The notes under the pieces: model-generated
What the model saw: the letters and a program-made list of their open reading frames with translations, nothing else
What the model was told of the DNA's origin: nothing
Database searches by the model: none
NCBI RefSeq assembly: GCF_000949295.1
Contig: NZ_JXYS01000080.1
Location: forward strand, 1-54,440
Source: Acidithrix ferrooxidans
Lineage (GTDB): Bacteria > Actinomycetota > Acidimicrobiia > Acidimicrobiales > Acidimicrobiaceae
DNA length: 54,440 nucleotides
Direction of reading: 5' to 3'
Program-made: the position numbers and the translations under genes
In this document: positions 24,688-32,878 of the stretch, in pieces
Numbering within the stretch: position 1 is the first letter of the stretch
Layout of the letters: every line of letters starts with the position of its first letter

Positions 24688-25092
24688 CAACTCTAGATGA
24701 CAACTCCTCCTGAGCCTTATGCTTCCATAAAAGGCCCCACATAATATCTCAATTGCCTTTCGCGATCGCCTTAAAAGGGTGATTAATAGGGTGACTATAA
24801 GATAAATGTAGATATTGCATTTTTGGGTCAAAGAGATCAACCCCAAGGCTCATCAGGCACAGCCGTAACCTGCCCGGACTAGGAGGTAAACTTATCCCGA
24901 AGGATAACAAACTACCGGTCTTTTGTAGAGCCATATTTCACCTGCAATGGATCACTCGGGCCATGGGCGATCGTTCGGGGAAAATTTGGTTCTAGAGCAG
25001 AAATCCTAACACTTGGTCTCATTGTTCTATCTCCAATTACTATCACATCACAACACCTTAGAATATGGCCAACCACATTTGCATAGATAGCA
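24688..25092. other. Intergenic region with a small tetraloop hairpin
   Basis: No supported gene. On the minus strand 24892-24907 reads TTATCC-TTCG-GGATAA, a 6-bp stem closed by a stable C(UUCG)G tetraloop, next to G/C-rich sequence (24840-24890) that can pair in several ways. It could belong to a structured RNA, but it fits no riboswitch family I recognise. Confidence 0.3.
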
Positions 25093-25128
25093 ATACCTAA
25101 TTACTCATCTTGAGGAGTAATTAGGTAT
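25093..25128 (+). promoter_or_regulatory. 13-bp perfect inverted repeat covering the RBS and start codon of the ABC transporter operon
   Basis: ATACCTAATTACT (25093-25105) and AGTAATTAGGTAT (25116-25128) are perfect inverted arms separated by 10 bp. The spacer holds GAGG, part of the likely Shine-Dalgarno sequence, and the right arm includes the first bases of the ATG at 25127. It could be the operator of a dimeric repressor or an RNA hairpin that controls translation. Confidence 0.65.
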
Positions 25129-26197
25129 GAGAAGATTTCCTATAGTTATCCAAATAGATATTAGGTCCTACCAAAGTCAGAGGGGACATTACAAACATAT
25201 GCTCGATTTGATAGATCTCACCAAGACGTATGGCCAAGTTAAAGCTCTTGATCGAATGACATTTTCCGTTCAACCTGGAGCAGTCTTTGGGTTTCTTGGC
25301 CCAAATGGATCTGGCAAAACCACGGCGATGCGATCAATCTTCGGGTTGATCTCGCTTGAGGCCGGCCATGTCCAATGGAAAAACGCACCCATTACGCCCG
25401 ATGAAATAAGACAATTCGGATATATGCCAGAAGAACGCGGGCTGTACCCCAAAATGTCAGTAATGGATCACCTAGTCTACCTAGGTCGTCTTCATAGCCT
25501 ATCCACTGAAACCGCTACCAAAAGGGCGCAGGCTCTTATAGACGAATTAGAGGTTAAAGGTGGTGGAAGTGCCAAAGTAGAGTCGTTATCGCTAGGAAAC
25601 AAACAAAGGACCCAGATTGCAGCGGCGCTCATACATGAGCCCACCCTGTTGGTTATGGATGAGCCATTTTCTGGCCTCGATCCTATCTCGATTGAGGTAG
25701 TGCGCGGGATATTTAAAAAATATGCGCAGGAGGGCAAGACTGTACTCTTCTCATCGCATCAGCTAGAAGTGGTCGAGGACCTTTGCGAATCAGTGGCGAT
25801 AGCTTACCAAGGTCGAATCGTCGCCTGGGATCGGCTCACAACGCTCACAGAGTTAGATAAAGACCTAATCATCAAGGTCCAAGACGATTTAGATGGTAAC
25901 TATCTAAATCAAATTGATGATATCTCAATTTTAGATAATCATGAGGGCACCTTTCGACTACGCCTCGCACGACCAGAATTGGCTCCAGTCGTATTGCACA
26001 GAGCTATGGAGTTCGGGACCTTAGAGCGATACGAAGTCGCGCGAAGACGCCTCTCCGATGTTTTCAAGGAAGCCATCTCAACCTCTGGCCTATCAAATAG
26101 CCAATGGGAAACAAGAGATGACTTCGACGAAGACCTAAAATTCAAGGCAGAACACCAAACCGAACTAGGCCACGACCTAAAAGATGAGATCTCATGA
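25127..26197 (+). CDS. ABC transporter ATP-binding protein (NatA-like)
   Basis: 356 residues. Walker A is GPNGSGKTT (about 59-67), the signature loop reads SLSLGNKQR (diverged from LSGGQ, as in NatA-like proteins), Walker B is LLVMDEPFSGLDP and the switch histidine lies in SSHQLE. A C-terminal extension of about 110 residues is typical for export-type NatA/DrrA subunits. ATG 25127 follows GAGGAG at good spacing, giving a 24-residue N-terminal extension before MLDLIDLTKTYG; the internal ATG at 25199 is the alternative start and fits the usual family length. The permease gene overlaps by 4 bp (ATGA). The substrate is unknown; sodium, drug or peptide export are family roles. Confidence 0.85.
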   Translation: MRRFPIVIQIDIRSYQSQRGHYKHMLDLIDLTKTYGQVKALDRMTFSVQPGAVFGFLGPNGSGKTTAMRSIFGLISLEAGHVQWKNAPITPDEIRQFGYMPEERGLYPKMSVMDHLVYLGRLHSLSTETATKRAQALIDELEVKGGGSAKVESLSLGNKQRTQIAAALIHEPTLLVMDEPFSGLDPISIEVVRGIFKKYAQEGKTVLFSSHQLEVVEDLCESVAIAYQGRIVAWDRLTTLTELDKDLIIKVQDDLDGNYLNQIDDISILDNHEGTFRLRLARPELAPVVLHRAMEFGTLERYEVARRRLSDVFKEAISTSGLSNSQWETRDDFDEDLKFKAEHQTELGHDLKDEIS

Positions 26198-27447
26198 AAC
26201 TGAAACGACCCCAATTCGGGACTTCCTCGCTGGCACTAATCGCTAAGAGAGAAATTAGACAGCGCACCAATTCAAGAGCATTTAGGATAGCAACGATCCT
26301 AACGATGCTCGCAGCCTTTGCATATGTTCTGGTACCGCATTTAACCGCATCAAAGGCTGGACCTCAAAGCGTCGGTATCGAATCCTCTGCCCCAAAATCC
26401 GTTCTAGAGGCTTTTCAAATCGCCTCAACTGAAATTGGTGTTCACATTCGGATCGAAACCATCGCATCATCCAGCCAACTTGAGAAAGAAGTTCGAAGCC
26501 AAGCCATATCCGTTGGCTATTCACCATCAAAGCGATTCCTAATAAATTCCGCCTCTACCTCCTCTTCATCTTACGTTCTAGCCAATAGGACCGCCAATGT
26601 TCTTGCAACCATCAACGCACAGGATCAAGCAGGATTGACAAAGAGCCAACTCTATATAATCAATCATCCCGCTCCTTTTTCAATCACCTCCTTAACGCCA
26701 AGTAAAGCACCAAATCAGGGAGCGCAAAAAGCTGCGATCTTCGAGTTGATATTAATGTACGTTCTTCTATCCCAATACTCCAGTTGGGTAATGTTTGGAA
26801 TAATCGAGGAAAAATCGACCCGAGTCATAGAGGTCCTTTTGTCGATCGTACGTCCAATTCAACTATTGACGGGAAAAATTGCTGGGATTGCAGTCGTAGC
26901 CCTCATACATGCCACCTTACTGATCCTCTCGCTAATCGTGGGGTTAGCTGTAATTGGAGTGTCGCCGACCAGCGTCGTCTCCGGATCACTCTTGGTCACT
27001 GGTCCTATCTGGTTCATCGCAGGTTATGGCTTTTATGCAACTCTCTTTGCTTCGGTAGGATCGATGGTCTCTCGAGTTGAAGATGCCCAAGCTGTTAGTT
27101 TCCCATTGGTTCTACCAATGCTTGCCGGCTATGGACTTGGCTTCTTTGAGGTCGCATCGTCCTCTCCCTCGCTATTGGCCAAAGTGCTCGTATTCATCCC
27201 TGGGGTATCGCCATTTTTGGCACCGGTTCTTTTTTCTCTTGGAAAAATCTCACTTGCATATTTCATAGGTTCGATTGCAGTTTCAATAATTGCGACTGTC
27301 CTAGTCGCACGAATAGGTGCTCGTATCTACATTGCTTCAATTTTGCGAATAGGTGCCCGCGTAAAGTTTTCCGAACTAGGCCCTATGGTTCTAAGACGCT
27401 CCAAAGGCCACGACTCTAAAAAACTGCACCAACTACCTCCCCTTTGA
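26194..27447 (+). CDS. ABC-2 type permease (NatB-like)
   Basis: 417 residues. One membrane helix near the N-terminus (about 31-50), a large extracytoplasmic domain (about 55-180), then five or six helices from about residue 185 to 385, the ABC-2 membrane arrangement of NatB. EEKSTRVIEVLLSIVRPIQLLTGKI is the conserved ABC-2 loop after the second helix. It forms the membrane partner of the preceding ATPase, with which it overlaps by 4 bp. The gene ends 81 bp before fliM. Confidence 0.85.
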   Translation: MKLKRPQFGTSSLALIAKREIRQRTNSRAFRIATILTMLAAFAYVLVPHLTASKAGPQSVGIESSAPKSVLEAFQIASTEIGVHIRIETIASSSQLEKEVRSQAISVGYSPSKRFLINSASTSSSSYVLANRTANVLATINAQDQAGLTKSQLYIINHPAPFSITSLTPSKAPNQGAQKAAIFELILMYVLLSQYSSWVMFGIIEEKSTRVIEVLLSIVRPIQLLTGKIAGIAVVALIHATLLILSLIVGLAVIGVSPTSVVSGSLLVTGPIWFIAGYGFYATLFASVGSMVSRVEDAQAVSFPLVLPMLAGYGLGFFEVASSSPSLLAKVLVFIPGVSPFLAPVLFSLGKISLAYFIGSIAVSIIATVLVARIGARIYIASILRIGARVKFSELGPMVLRRSKGHDSKKLHQLPPL

Positions 27448-27488
27448 ATTAGCGACCAACTAAATTTAGGAAATTCCACTCGAGATAT

Positions 27489-27516
27489 TGAAGATTGGTT
27501 ATGGAAGTGCCGAAAA
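27489..27516 (+). promoter_or_regulatory. WhiG/FliA-type promoter candidate upstream of fliM
   Basis: TGAAGATT (27489-27496) and GCCGAAAA (27509-27516) are separated by 12 bp, equivalent to TGAA-N16-GCCGAAAA against the FliA/WhiG pattern TAAA-N15/16-GCCGATAA. The -10 element matches at 7 of 8 positions. The start codon at 27529 would lie only a few bases from the transcription start, so the mRNA would have almost no leader. Confidence 0.5.
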
Positions 27517-27528
27517 CTATAGATAGGT

Positions 27529-28467
27529 ATGACTCAGACTTCCTTCGACATCGCAAATGTCTCTAAAAAAAATAACAAGCGAGCTCCTAGAAACTTCGAC
27601 TTTCGCCAGCCGAAGTCTCTAGAGCGTAACCAACTTAGAACCCTCCAATTGATATTGGAGAGCTTTCTAAGGGCAGCTTCGTCGGTCCTATCTGCCAACC
27701 TTCGCATGCCATTTCGATTGAACATCGGCGAGTTAGAACAAAAGCCTTGGGAAGATGTAATCACAATTCTTGAAGATCCTGCGTCAATTGCAGTCTTTTC
27801 CCTCCCTCCATTGCCGTCAAAGGCTCTATGGCATATGCCAATTGAGCTTGTTATGCGTCTCATCGATATGCGACTTGGCGGAAACGGAAGAGGCGAAAAC
27901 CCAAGAAGATCTCTAAGCGACTTAGAACGGGTTATCGTTCGAAATCTCATCGAAGAGATGCTTGCCCAATTAATTCCGGCATTCGCCCCAATAACCCAAA
28001 TTTCAATAGGATCCATCCATCAAGAAGCATCCCTTCAATTTGTTCAGCTTGTATCGCTGTCTGAGATGTGCGTCTTGGCTCAAGTTGAGATGTCAATCTC
28101 AAATGACCCGCCAATTCAAACGGCTATCTGCCTACCATTTCCGCTACTTCGTCCCATCACTGACATATTAAACAATCGAGCCAACCCAGTAGAAGACGCG
28201 GCCGATACCACCTTAAGCCATGATTTAGAGGCTCGGCTATTTGACATTGAGGTAGAGGCAACGGTGGAATTCGAGCCAACGTCTCTTACCTCACGAGAGA
28301 TAGTCTCTCTTTCGGTCGGTGACGTGGTGCGATTGAAACATCGAAAAGGTAACCCTCTGAAAATAAAGGTCGATGGAACCTATCTTTACTGGGCTCAACC
28401 GACACAGGTCGGTAAACGAGTTGCCTGTCTATTAGTCGAACCGGAGGAGACAAATGACCGACATTAG
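27529..28467 (+). CDS. fliM: Flagellar motor switch protein FliM
   Basis: 312 residues: the FliM middle domain (about 30-220, CheC-like, with LRMPFRLNIGELEQ and MRLIDMRLGG) and a C-terminal SpoA domain (about 235-305, ending VGKRVACLL). It forms the C-ring middle with FliG and FliN. The N-terminal CheY-P binding motif (LSQ-x-EIDALL) is missing or very degenerate: only QTSFDIANV stands in that place. The start is ATG 27529. fliN begins 14 bp before its stop. It is first in the plus-strand flagellar operon. Confidence 0.9.
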   Translation: MTQTSFDIANVSKKNNKRAPRNFDFRQPKSLERNQLRTLQLILESFLRAASSVLSANLRMPFRLNIGELEQKPWEDVITILEDPASIAVFSLPPLPSKALWHMPIELVMRLIDMRLGGNGRGENPRRSLSDLERVIVRNLIEEMLAQLIPAFAPITQISIGSIHQEASLQFVQLVSLSEMCVLAQVEMSISNDPPIQTAICLPFPLLRPITDILNNRANPVEDAADTTLSHDLEARLFDIEVEATVEFEPTSLTSREIVSLSVGDVVRLKHRKGNPLKIKVDGTYLYWAQPTQVGKRVACLLVEPEETNDRH

Positions 28468-28789
28468 TACTGACTTTTCCGATACTAATCAAAATGGAAA
28501 CGAAAACTTTCTTGGGAAGAGACTTGAATCAGACCTTGGTCCGCTAGGGGTTATCCAAAATGTCGAGATGGAGATTACGGTCGAATTGGGTCGCGCCAAG
28601 ATGTCAGTTCGAGAACTCCTCTCCCTGACAAGCGGCGACGTCGTAGAGCTCGATCGCTTGGCCACCTCCCCAGTGGATGTTCTGGTGAATGGAACCCTAG
28701 TAGCCAGAGCAGAGGTAGTCGTCGTAGAAGACGAATTCGGCATACGTATCACCGAAGTGGTCGGCCGAGATGAGCGAAGCGACTCCTAG
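28454..28789 (+). CDS. fliN: Flagellar motor switch protein FliN
   Basis: 111 residues, mostly one SpoA domain (about 35-108) with VEMEITVELGRAKMSVRELL and LDRLATSPVDVLVNGTLVARAEVVVV, the FliN signature. It forms the lowest part of the C-ring and binds the FliH-FliI export ATPase complex. GGAGGAG precedes the ATG at 5 bp, so initiation should be strong although it overlaps fliM. Confidence 0.95.
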   Translation: MTDISTDFSDTNQNGNENFLGKRLESDLGPLGVIQNVEMEITVELGRAKMSVRELLSLTSGDVVELDRLATSPVDVLVNGTLVARAEVVVVEDEFGIRITEVVGRDERSDS

Positions 28790-28875
28790 CCAAGCGAGTC
28801 AACTTTATCACTTAATTTTTCTATTACTTTTCAAACACGGAAGAATCCAAACCCTGCCAAGGATCGGCTTATTTA

Positions 28876-28896
28876 GACATCGCGATATGCGATGTC
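28876..28896 (+). promoter_or_regulatory. Hairpin directly upstream of the fliO ribosome binding site
   Basis: GACATCGC-GATAT-GCGATGTC forms an 8-bp perfect stem ending where the fliO Shine-Dalgarno (AGGAGAG) starts. It lies in the 122-bp spacer between fliN and fliO, the only real gap in this half of the operon before flhB, and may set the ratio of C-ring to export-gate proteins. Confidence 0.45.
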
Positions 28897-28911
28897 AGGA
28901 GAGTTACTTCA

Positions 28912-29448
28912 ATGAGCATGGTCCTTCTAGCAGCACGAGTTGTTCTTTCCTTGGGAGCGACAATTGGAATCATCCTTCTCTTTTCAAAAATCTACCAAAA
29001 GCGAATGGTCAAAGGGACGCGACCCAAGCCCAAGCAGTTGCAGAATCTTGTCATCAAGAGTCGAATAACCATTGGGAAATCGAGCCAGATCGCCCTTGTA
29101 GAGTTCGGAGAGCACTCCTTTATCGTTGGAATCACGCCGTCCAACATCTCGTTAATCTCAAAGATAGAGGCCGAATCAAATGATGAAAGCTCCCATGAAG
29201 CCTTAGATGCCACAAACCTACTTGTCATGAAACCGCAAAAGCGCCAGGGTGGATATCAAGGTGAAGTTATCGACTTGACTGACGATGCAAATCAGCTCTC
29301 TAATAATAGCCTTGAGGATCTGACTGCACAGATCAGACAAAGCCAAGGTCGCTCAGGTACAAAACTTCGATTTGAAGAAGCTCTCGCTACCAAACTCTCC
29401 CAGAGCCTATTTAGTGGAACCCAAAGATTCACCAAGGCAAGCCGATGA
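28912..29448 (+). CDS. fliO: Flagellar biosynthesis protein FliO
   Basis: 178 residues with one N-terminal membrane helix (about 5-25) and the FliO core (about 45-85: SRITIGKSSQIALVEFGEHSFIVGITPSNI pattern). The remaining C-terminal tail is polar and low in conservation. FliO assists assembly of the FliP ring of the flagellar export gate. AGGAGAG precedes ATG 28912. It overlaps fliP by 4 bp (ATGA). Confidence 0.85.
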   Translation: MSMVLLAARVVLSLGATIGIILLFSKIYQKRMVKGTRPKPKQLQNLVIKSRITIGKSSQIALVEFGEHSFIVGITPSNISLISKIEAESNDESSHEALDATNLLVMKPQKRQGGYQGEVIDLTDDANQLSNNSLEDLTAQIRQSQGRSGTKLRFEEALATKLSQSLFSGTQRFTKASR

Positions 29449-30158
29449 CACCCATTCTCGCAGCCGCCGGTCTCATAACACCGACCACAACAACTCTTCC
29501 TACCGTCAGCATCAATCTAGGTAACACCCTCACAAAGCCAAGTCAGAGTATTATTGTCATTCTGCTGTTGAGCCTGCTTTCAATAGCACCATCGCTTCTA
29601 ATTATGATGACTAGCTTTGTCCGCATTATCATCGTCCTTTCCATTACCAAAAACGCCCTGGGCCTCTCAACGATCCCCCCAAGTCAGGTCCTGACAGGAC
29701 TTGCCCTATTTATGACATTCTTTATTATGGCGCCAACCTTCACCCAGATTAATAATGTTGCAGTCTCACCGTATCTAAACGGCAAAATATCAGCAGTGAC
29801 TGCATACAATGACGCCCAGGCGCCCCTGAAGACTTGGATGCTCAAACAAACTCGCACACCCGAGCTAGCGCTCTTTACACAGGTGACAAACCAACATCCC
29901 GCAAAGCCACAAGACATCTCAATGAGTGCATTGGTTCCGGCCTTCATGCTCTCTGAGCTCAAGTCTGCCTTCATTATTGGCTTCGTTATCTACATACCTT
30001 TTATGATCGTGGATCTGGTGGTCGCATCGATATTGATGTCAATGGGAATGATGATGATACCACCAACACTTATCTCTCTGCCCTTTAAACTTCTTTTATT
30101 TGTGCTGGTGGATGGCTGGACCCTGGTGGTTCATGGGCTACTGGTGAGCTTTCGGTGA
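29445..30158 (+). CDS. fliP: Flagellar export gate protein FliP
   Basis: 237 residues with an N-terminal signal-like segment and four membrane helices. The family signatures MMTSFVRIIIVLSITKNALG and PFMIVDLVVASILMSMGMMM are present. Five copies build the core of the export gate with FliQ and FliR. It overlaps fliO by 4 bp and fliQ by 4 bp (GTGA). Confidence 0.95.
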   Translation: MTPILAAAGLITPTTTTLPTVSINLGNTLTKPSQSIIVILLLSLLSIAPSLLIMMTSFVRIIIVLSITKNALGLSTIPPSQVLTGLALFMTFFIMAPTFTQINNVAVSPYLNGKISAVTAYNDAQAPLKTWMLKQTRTPELALFTQVTNQHPAKPQDISMSALVPAFMLSELKSAFIIGFVIYIPFMIVDLVVASILMSMGMMMIPPTLISLPFKLLLFVLVDGWTLVVHGLLVSFR

Positions 30159-30427
30159 CCGACTCTCAAGTAATAAATATTGCAGGACAAGCACTCTACC
30201 TAATTGGCAAGATCGCAGGGCCAGTTATGGTAGCAACCCTTGCAATCGGACTGATCGTCTCCTTTATCCAGGCGATAACGCAGATTCAAGAGCCAACTCT
30301 AACTTTTGTTCCAAAACTAGTCGTGGCGGCGGCCGTGCTATTTGTTGGGGGACATTGGATGATCGGCCAATTGATCTCCTTCACCGACTCGCTGTTTTCT
30401 CAACTACCTCAGCTACTGGCTGGATGA
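30155..30427 (+). CDS. fliQ: Flagellar export gate protein FliQ
   Basis: 90 residues with two membrane helices (about 17-40, 52-72) separated by the conserved FIQAITQIQEPTLTFVPK segment. It has a GTG start overlapping the fliP stop. Confidence 0.95.
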   Translation: MTDSQVINIAGQALYLIGKIAGPVMVATLAIGLIVSFIQAITQIQEPTLTFVPKLVVAAAVLFVGGHWMIGQLISFTDSLFSQLPQLLAG

Positions 30428-30431
30428 GACC

Positions 30432-31202
30432 GTGACGCTCTCTGAAGCATCCTTGCTCTTGTTGCTTGGCGCACTGCTTCGCATCGGAGCATTCGTTGCT
30501 GTCGCACCGCCATTTTCATCACAGCAGATCCCGGTCTCAGTTAGAGTCGGTCTCTCCTTGGCGATGGCACTTCCAGCAGCTCATCTCTTGGCAGTTCCAA
30601 GTGGGACATTTTCAAACCCCAACTCGACGCTAATCTTTCTGGTTGTACAAGTCGTATTAGGGCTGGCCCTTGGAGTCCTTGTCAACACATTGATATCGGC
30701 CTTTTCTAGCGCTGGCTTTCTTAGTGGTCTACTCGGTGGATTTTCACCTCCGCCTCAATTAGACCCACTGAGTTTAAACCAAAACTCTGGACTTGGCATC
30801 TTGTACGAGATGATCGCACTTATGCTCTTATTCACCTCAGGTGCCTACCTATTTATTCTAAAAGGACTATTTGTATCACTGAAGATCGCGATGCCAACCC
30901 ACATCTCATCCTCTGCGATTAGTCAACTAGTTATTAACAACTTCTCGACCTTCTTCGGAGCGACCCTGCAGATAGCAGCGCCAATTGCAGCGGTGGCCTT
31001 TACGGTCCAAATACTCTTATCCATCCTCTCTAAGGTCTCACCTTCGATCTCTATCTATGCACTCTCATTTCCCATTCAAATCTTGGCAACAATCCTGGTC
31101 GTCTCCTTGGTAATTTCGAATCTTCCTGGCTTTGTACAACTAATTAGTGGTGACTCGGTAACGACGATGATGAACTTCATGCGTTTGATCAACGGGGGGT
31201 GA
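30432..31202 (+). CDS. fliR: Flagellar export gate protein FliR
   Basis: 256 residues with about six membrane helices; conserved ALLRIGAFVAVAPPFSS and VRVGLSLAMAL near the start and a hydrophobic GF-rich middle. One copy completes the FliP5-FliQ4-FliR export gate. GTG start at 30432, four bases after the fliQ stop. A 23-bp stretch (31084-31106) is repeated exactly at 38545-38567 outside the gene. Confidence 0.95.
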   Translation: MTLSEASLLLLLGALLRIGAFVAVAPPFSSQQIPVSVRVGLSLAMALPAAHLLAVPSGTFSNPNSTLIFLVVQVVLGLALGVLVNTLISAFSSAGFLSGLLGGFSPPPQLDPLSLNQNSGLGILYEMIALMLLFTSGAYLFILKGLFVSLKIAMPTHISSSAISQLVINNFSTFFGATLQIAAPIAAVAFTVQILLSILSKVSPSISIYALSFPIQILATILVVSLVISNLPGFVQLISGDSVTTMMNFMRLINGG

Positions 31203-31206
31203 CCAG

Positions 31207-32340
31207 ATGGCCGCCGACAAGAAGAGTAAGACTGAAAAACCCACCGCTAAACGAATCAAAAAGGCGAGATCTGAGGGTAGTGTAGCAAAATCTCCGGAAT
31301 TATTTTCATGGTTTTCACTTTTAGCAGCGACGATTCTGATGCCAATCCTATTGGGACCTGCCGAACAAAAGATCGAGGTGCTCTTTTATACAATTCCTCG
31401 CGTAACCCTGAATCCAACGACAACAAGCACAACGGCCATGCTCAGCGATGGATTCAGCGCATTCGTATTGATTGTGGGTCCGATAATTGGAGGAGCAGCC
31501 CTTGTTGCTATCATCATTTCGGTTGCTCAAACGGGATTTGGTCTCTTCTATAAATCTATAACCCCTAAACTCTCCAAAGTCTCGCCCCTCAAGGGCATCA
31601 AGAAGATCTTTTCCCCATCTGGCCTCACAGAAGTGCTAAAGAGTTTTGTCAAGCTAGTTGTCGTGGTTGGGCTTGGCTATTCACAGGTTCATGGCCTCAC
31701 ATCTTTGCTCTCCACAAATTCAAATCTGGCAATTGGAAGCGTTACAACTGAAACGGCCGGTATTGTCCTAGGAGCTGCCAGAATGATAGCAGGATTTGGT
31801 CTAGTAATAGCCGTAGCCGACTATGCCCGTCAGAAAAAAATGCTTACCAAAAGCTTAAAGATGACCAAACAAGAGGTCAAAGAGGAAAACAAAGACGATC
31901 AAGGCGATCCAACCGTAAAAGGTAGAATCAGAAGAATGCAGATGCAAATGTCCAGGCAGAGGATGATGGCTGCAATAGCAAAATCAACTGTTGTGGTGGT
32001 AAATCCAACCCACTTTGCAGTCGCCCTCTCTTACAACCCCAAGATCTCACCGGCGCCTAGGGTCGTAGCCAAAGGAAAAGATAACATAGCGCTCCTGATA
32101 AAGGAACGAGCAAGCCAAAATCATGTTCCGATCGTTCGCGACGCACCATTAGCTCGCGCACTCTATGTTTCCACGAAGATTGACGATCAAATTCCATTTG
32201 TGCTTTATAAGGCCGTTGCTAAGCTGATCGCATTCGTCTTCAAGCTATCTGCCTTTGCTAAAAGCCAAGAGATGAGCCACACAACTCCGAGCGCAGAGAT
32301 CCCCAATGAACTATTAATCAAAGCGGATTCAATTGCCTAG
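31207..32340 (+). CDS. flhB: Flagellar export switch protein FlhB
   Basis: 377 residues with a Lys-rich N-terminus (EKPTAKRIKKARSEGSVAKS), four membrane helices and a cytosolic domain containing NPTHFAVAL, in which Asn266-Pro267 is the self-cleavage site that switches export from rod/hook to filament proteins. GGGGGGTGA precedes the ATG. It ends the first part of the plus-strand flagellar block; a 540-bp spacer follows. Confidence 0.95.
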   Translation: MAADKKSKTEKPTAKRIKKARSEGSVAKSPELFSWFSLLAATILMPILLGPAEQKIEVLFYTIPRVTLNPTTTSTTAMLSDGFSAFVLIVGPIIGGAALVAIIISVAQTGFGLFYKSITPKLSKVSPLKGIKKIFSPSGLTEVLKSFVKLVVVVGLGYSQVHGLTSLLSTNSNLAIGSVTTETAGIVLGAARMIAGFGLVIAVADYARQKKMLTKSLKMTKQEVKEENKDDQGDPTVKGRIRRMQMQMSRQRMMAAIAKSTVVVVNPTHFAVALSYNPKISPAPRVVAKGKDNIALLIKERASQNHVPIVRDAPLARALYVSTKIDDQIPFVLYKAVAKLIAFVFKLSAFAKSQEMSHTTPSAEIPNELLIKADSIA

Positions 32341-32508
32341 GCGACACCTCTATGGGCAACCAACTATCGCGATTGGCACTGGAGGTAGGCAAAAGATCGA
32401 TCTAAAGAGCGTCCAAGAGGGCTAACCTACTATCACATCGATTTGAAATATCACGGATCAAATTGAGATATCGCTACGTGAAGTAAAAGCCCCTAGAACC
32501 CAGACTAT

Positions 32509-32541
32509 CTATAGTCGACCTATAGTCGACCTATAGTCGAC
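32509..32541. repeat. Three-copy 11-bp tandem repeat
   Basis: CTATAGTCGAC three times in succession (32509, 32520, 32531), all identical. Each unit contains the palindrome GTCGAC, so the array could bind a protein in tandem or form alternative hairpins. Confidence 0.95.
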
Positions 32542-32576
32542 TAACCAGAGCTCGCCTAGGTCCGTCCATTCAAAAA

Positions 32577-32618
32577 GATTGTCTCTTTGGGATCGTCTCT
32601 TTGGGATCGTCTCTTTAA
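32577..32618. repeat. Three-copy 14-bp tandem repeat
   Basis: GATCGTCTCTTTGG-type units start at 32577, 32591 and 32605; the first has one substitution and the last ends in AA rather than GG. It lies 35 bp from the previous array but is unrelated in sequence. Confidence 0.9.
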
Positions 32619-32878
32619 AGCAAGCGAGGCGGCCAAAGTGCCGTCCTTAGAAAAAGAATCAAACGAAATCTAAAACCAAAGATCGACTTCTACCTCAGGT
32701 CAACAAAGTCTCGACTTTCAATCAAAGTTAGTTCGAGGGGGCTCAACGCTAAAGGCAAAAACGCTCTACGGCAAATAAATTGACCTTGGTCACAAGGCCT
32801 CAGATTCCTCTATTTACTTTGGCGCTGTAATCGGGTGCTTATCTCTGCCTGGTTGATTCAGTCCCTTTTTCAAAGACT

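Larger units (their letters stand above)
32341..32878. other. Intergenic region between flhB and the antisense glycosyltransferase
   Basis: No supported gene. It carries two three-copy tandem repeats (32509-32541 and 32577-32618) and no clear terminator for flhB. A short plus-strand frame at 32835-33020 overlaps the glycosyltransferase antisense and is not called. Confidence 0.5.

Noticed and set aside
24840-24920. Possible riboswitch downstream of moaD
   Set aside because: There is a UUCG hairpin and G/C-rich flanks, but the sequence fits none of the riboswitch consensus patterns I know (molybdenum cofactor, c-di-GMP, c-di-AMP, cobalamin, SAM, TPP).
28770-29183. 137-codon frame between fliN and fliO
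   Set aside because: Overlaps fliO in another frame; fliO has the motifs, the ribosome binding site and the overlap with fliP.
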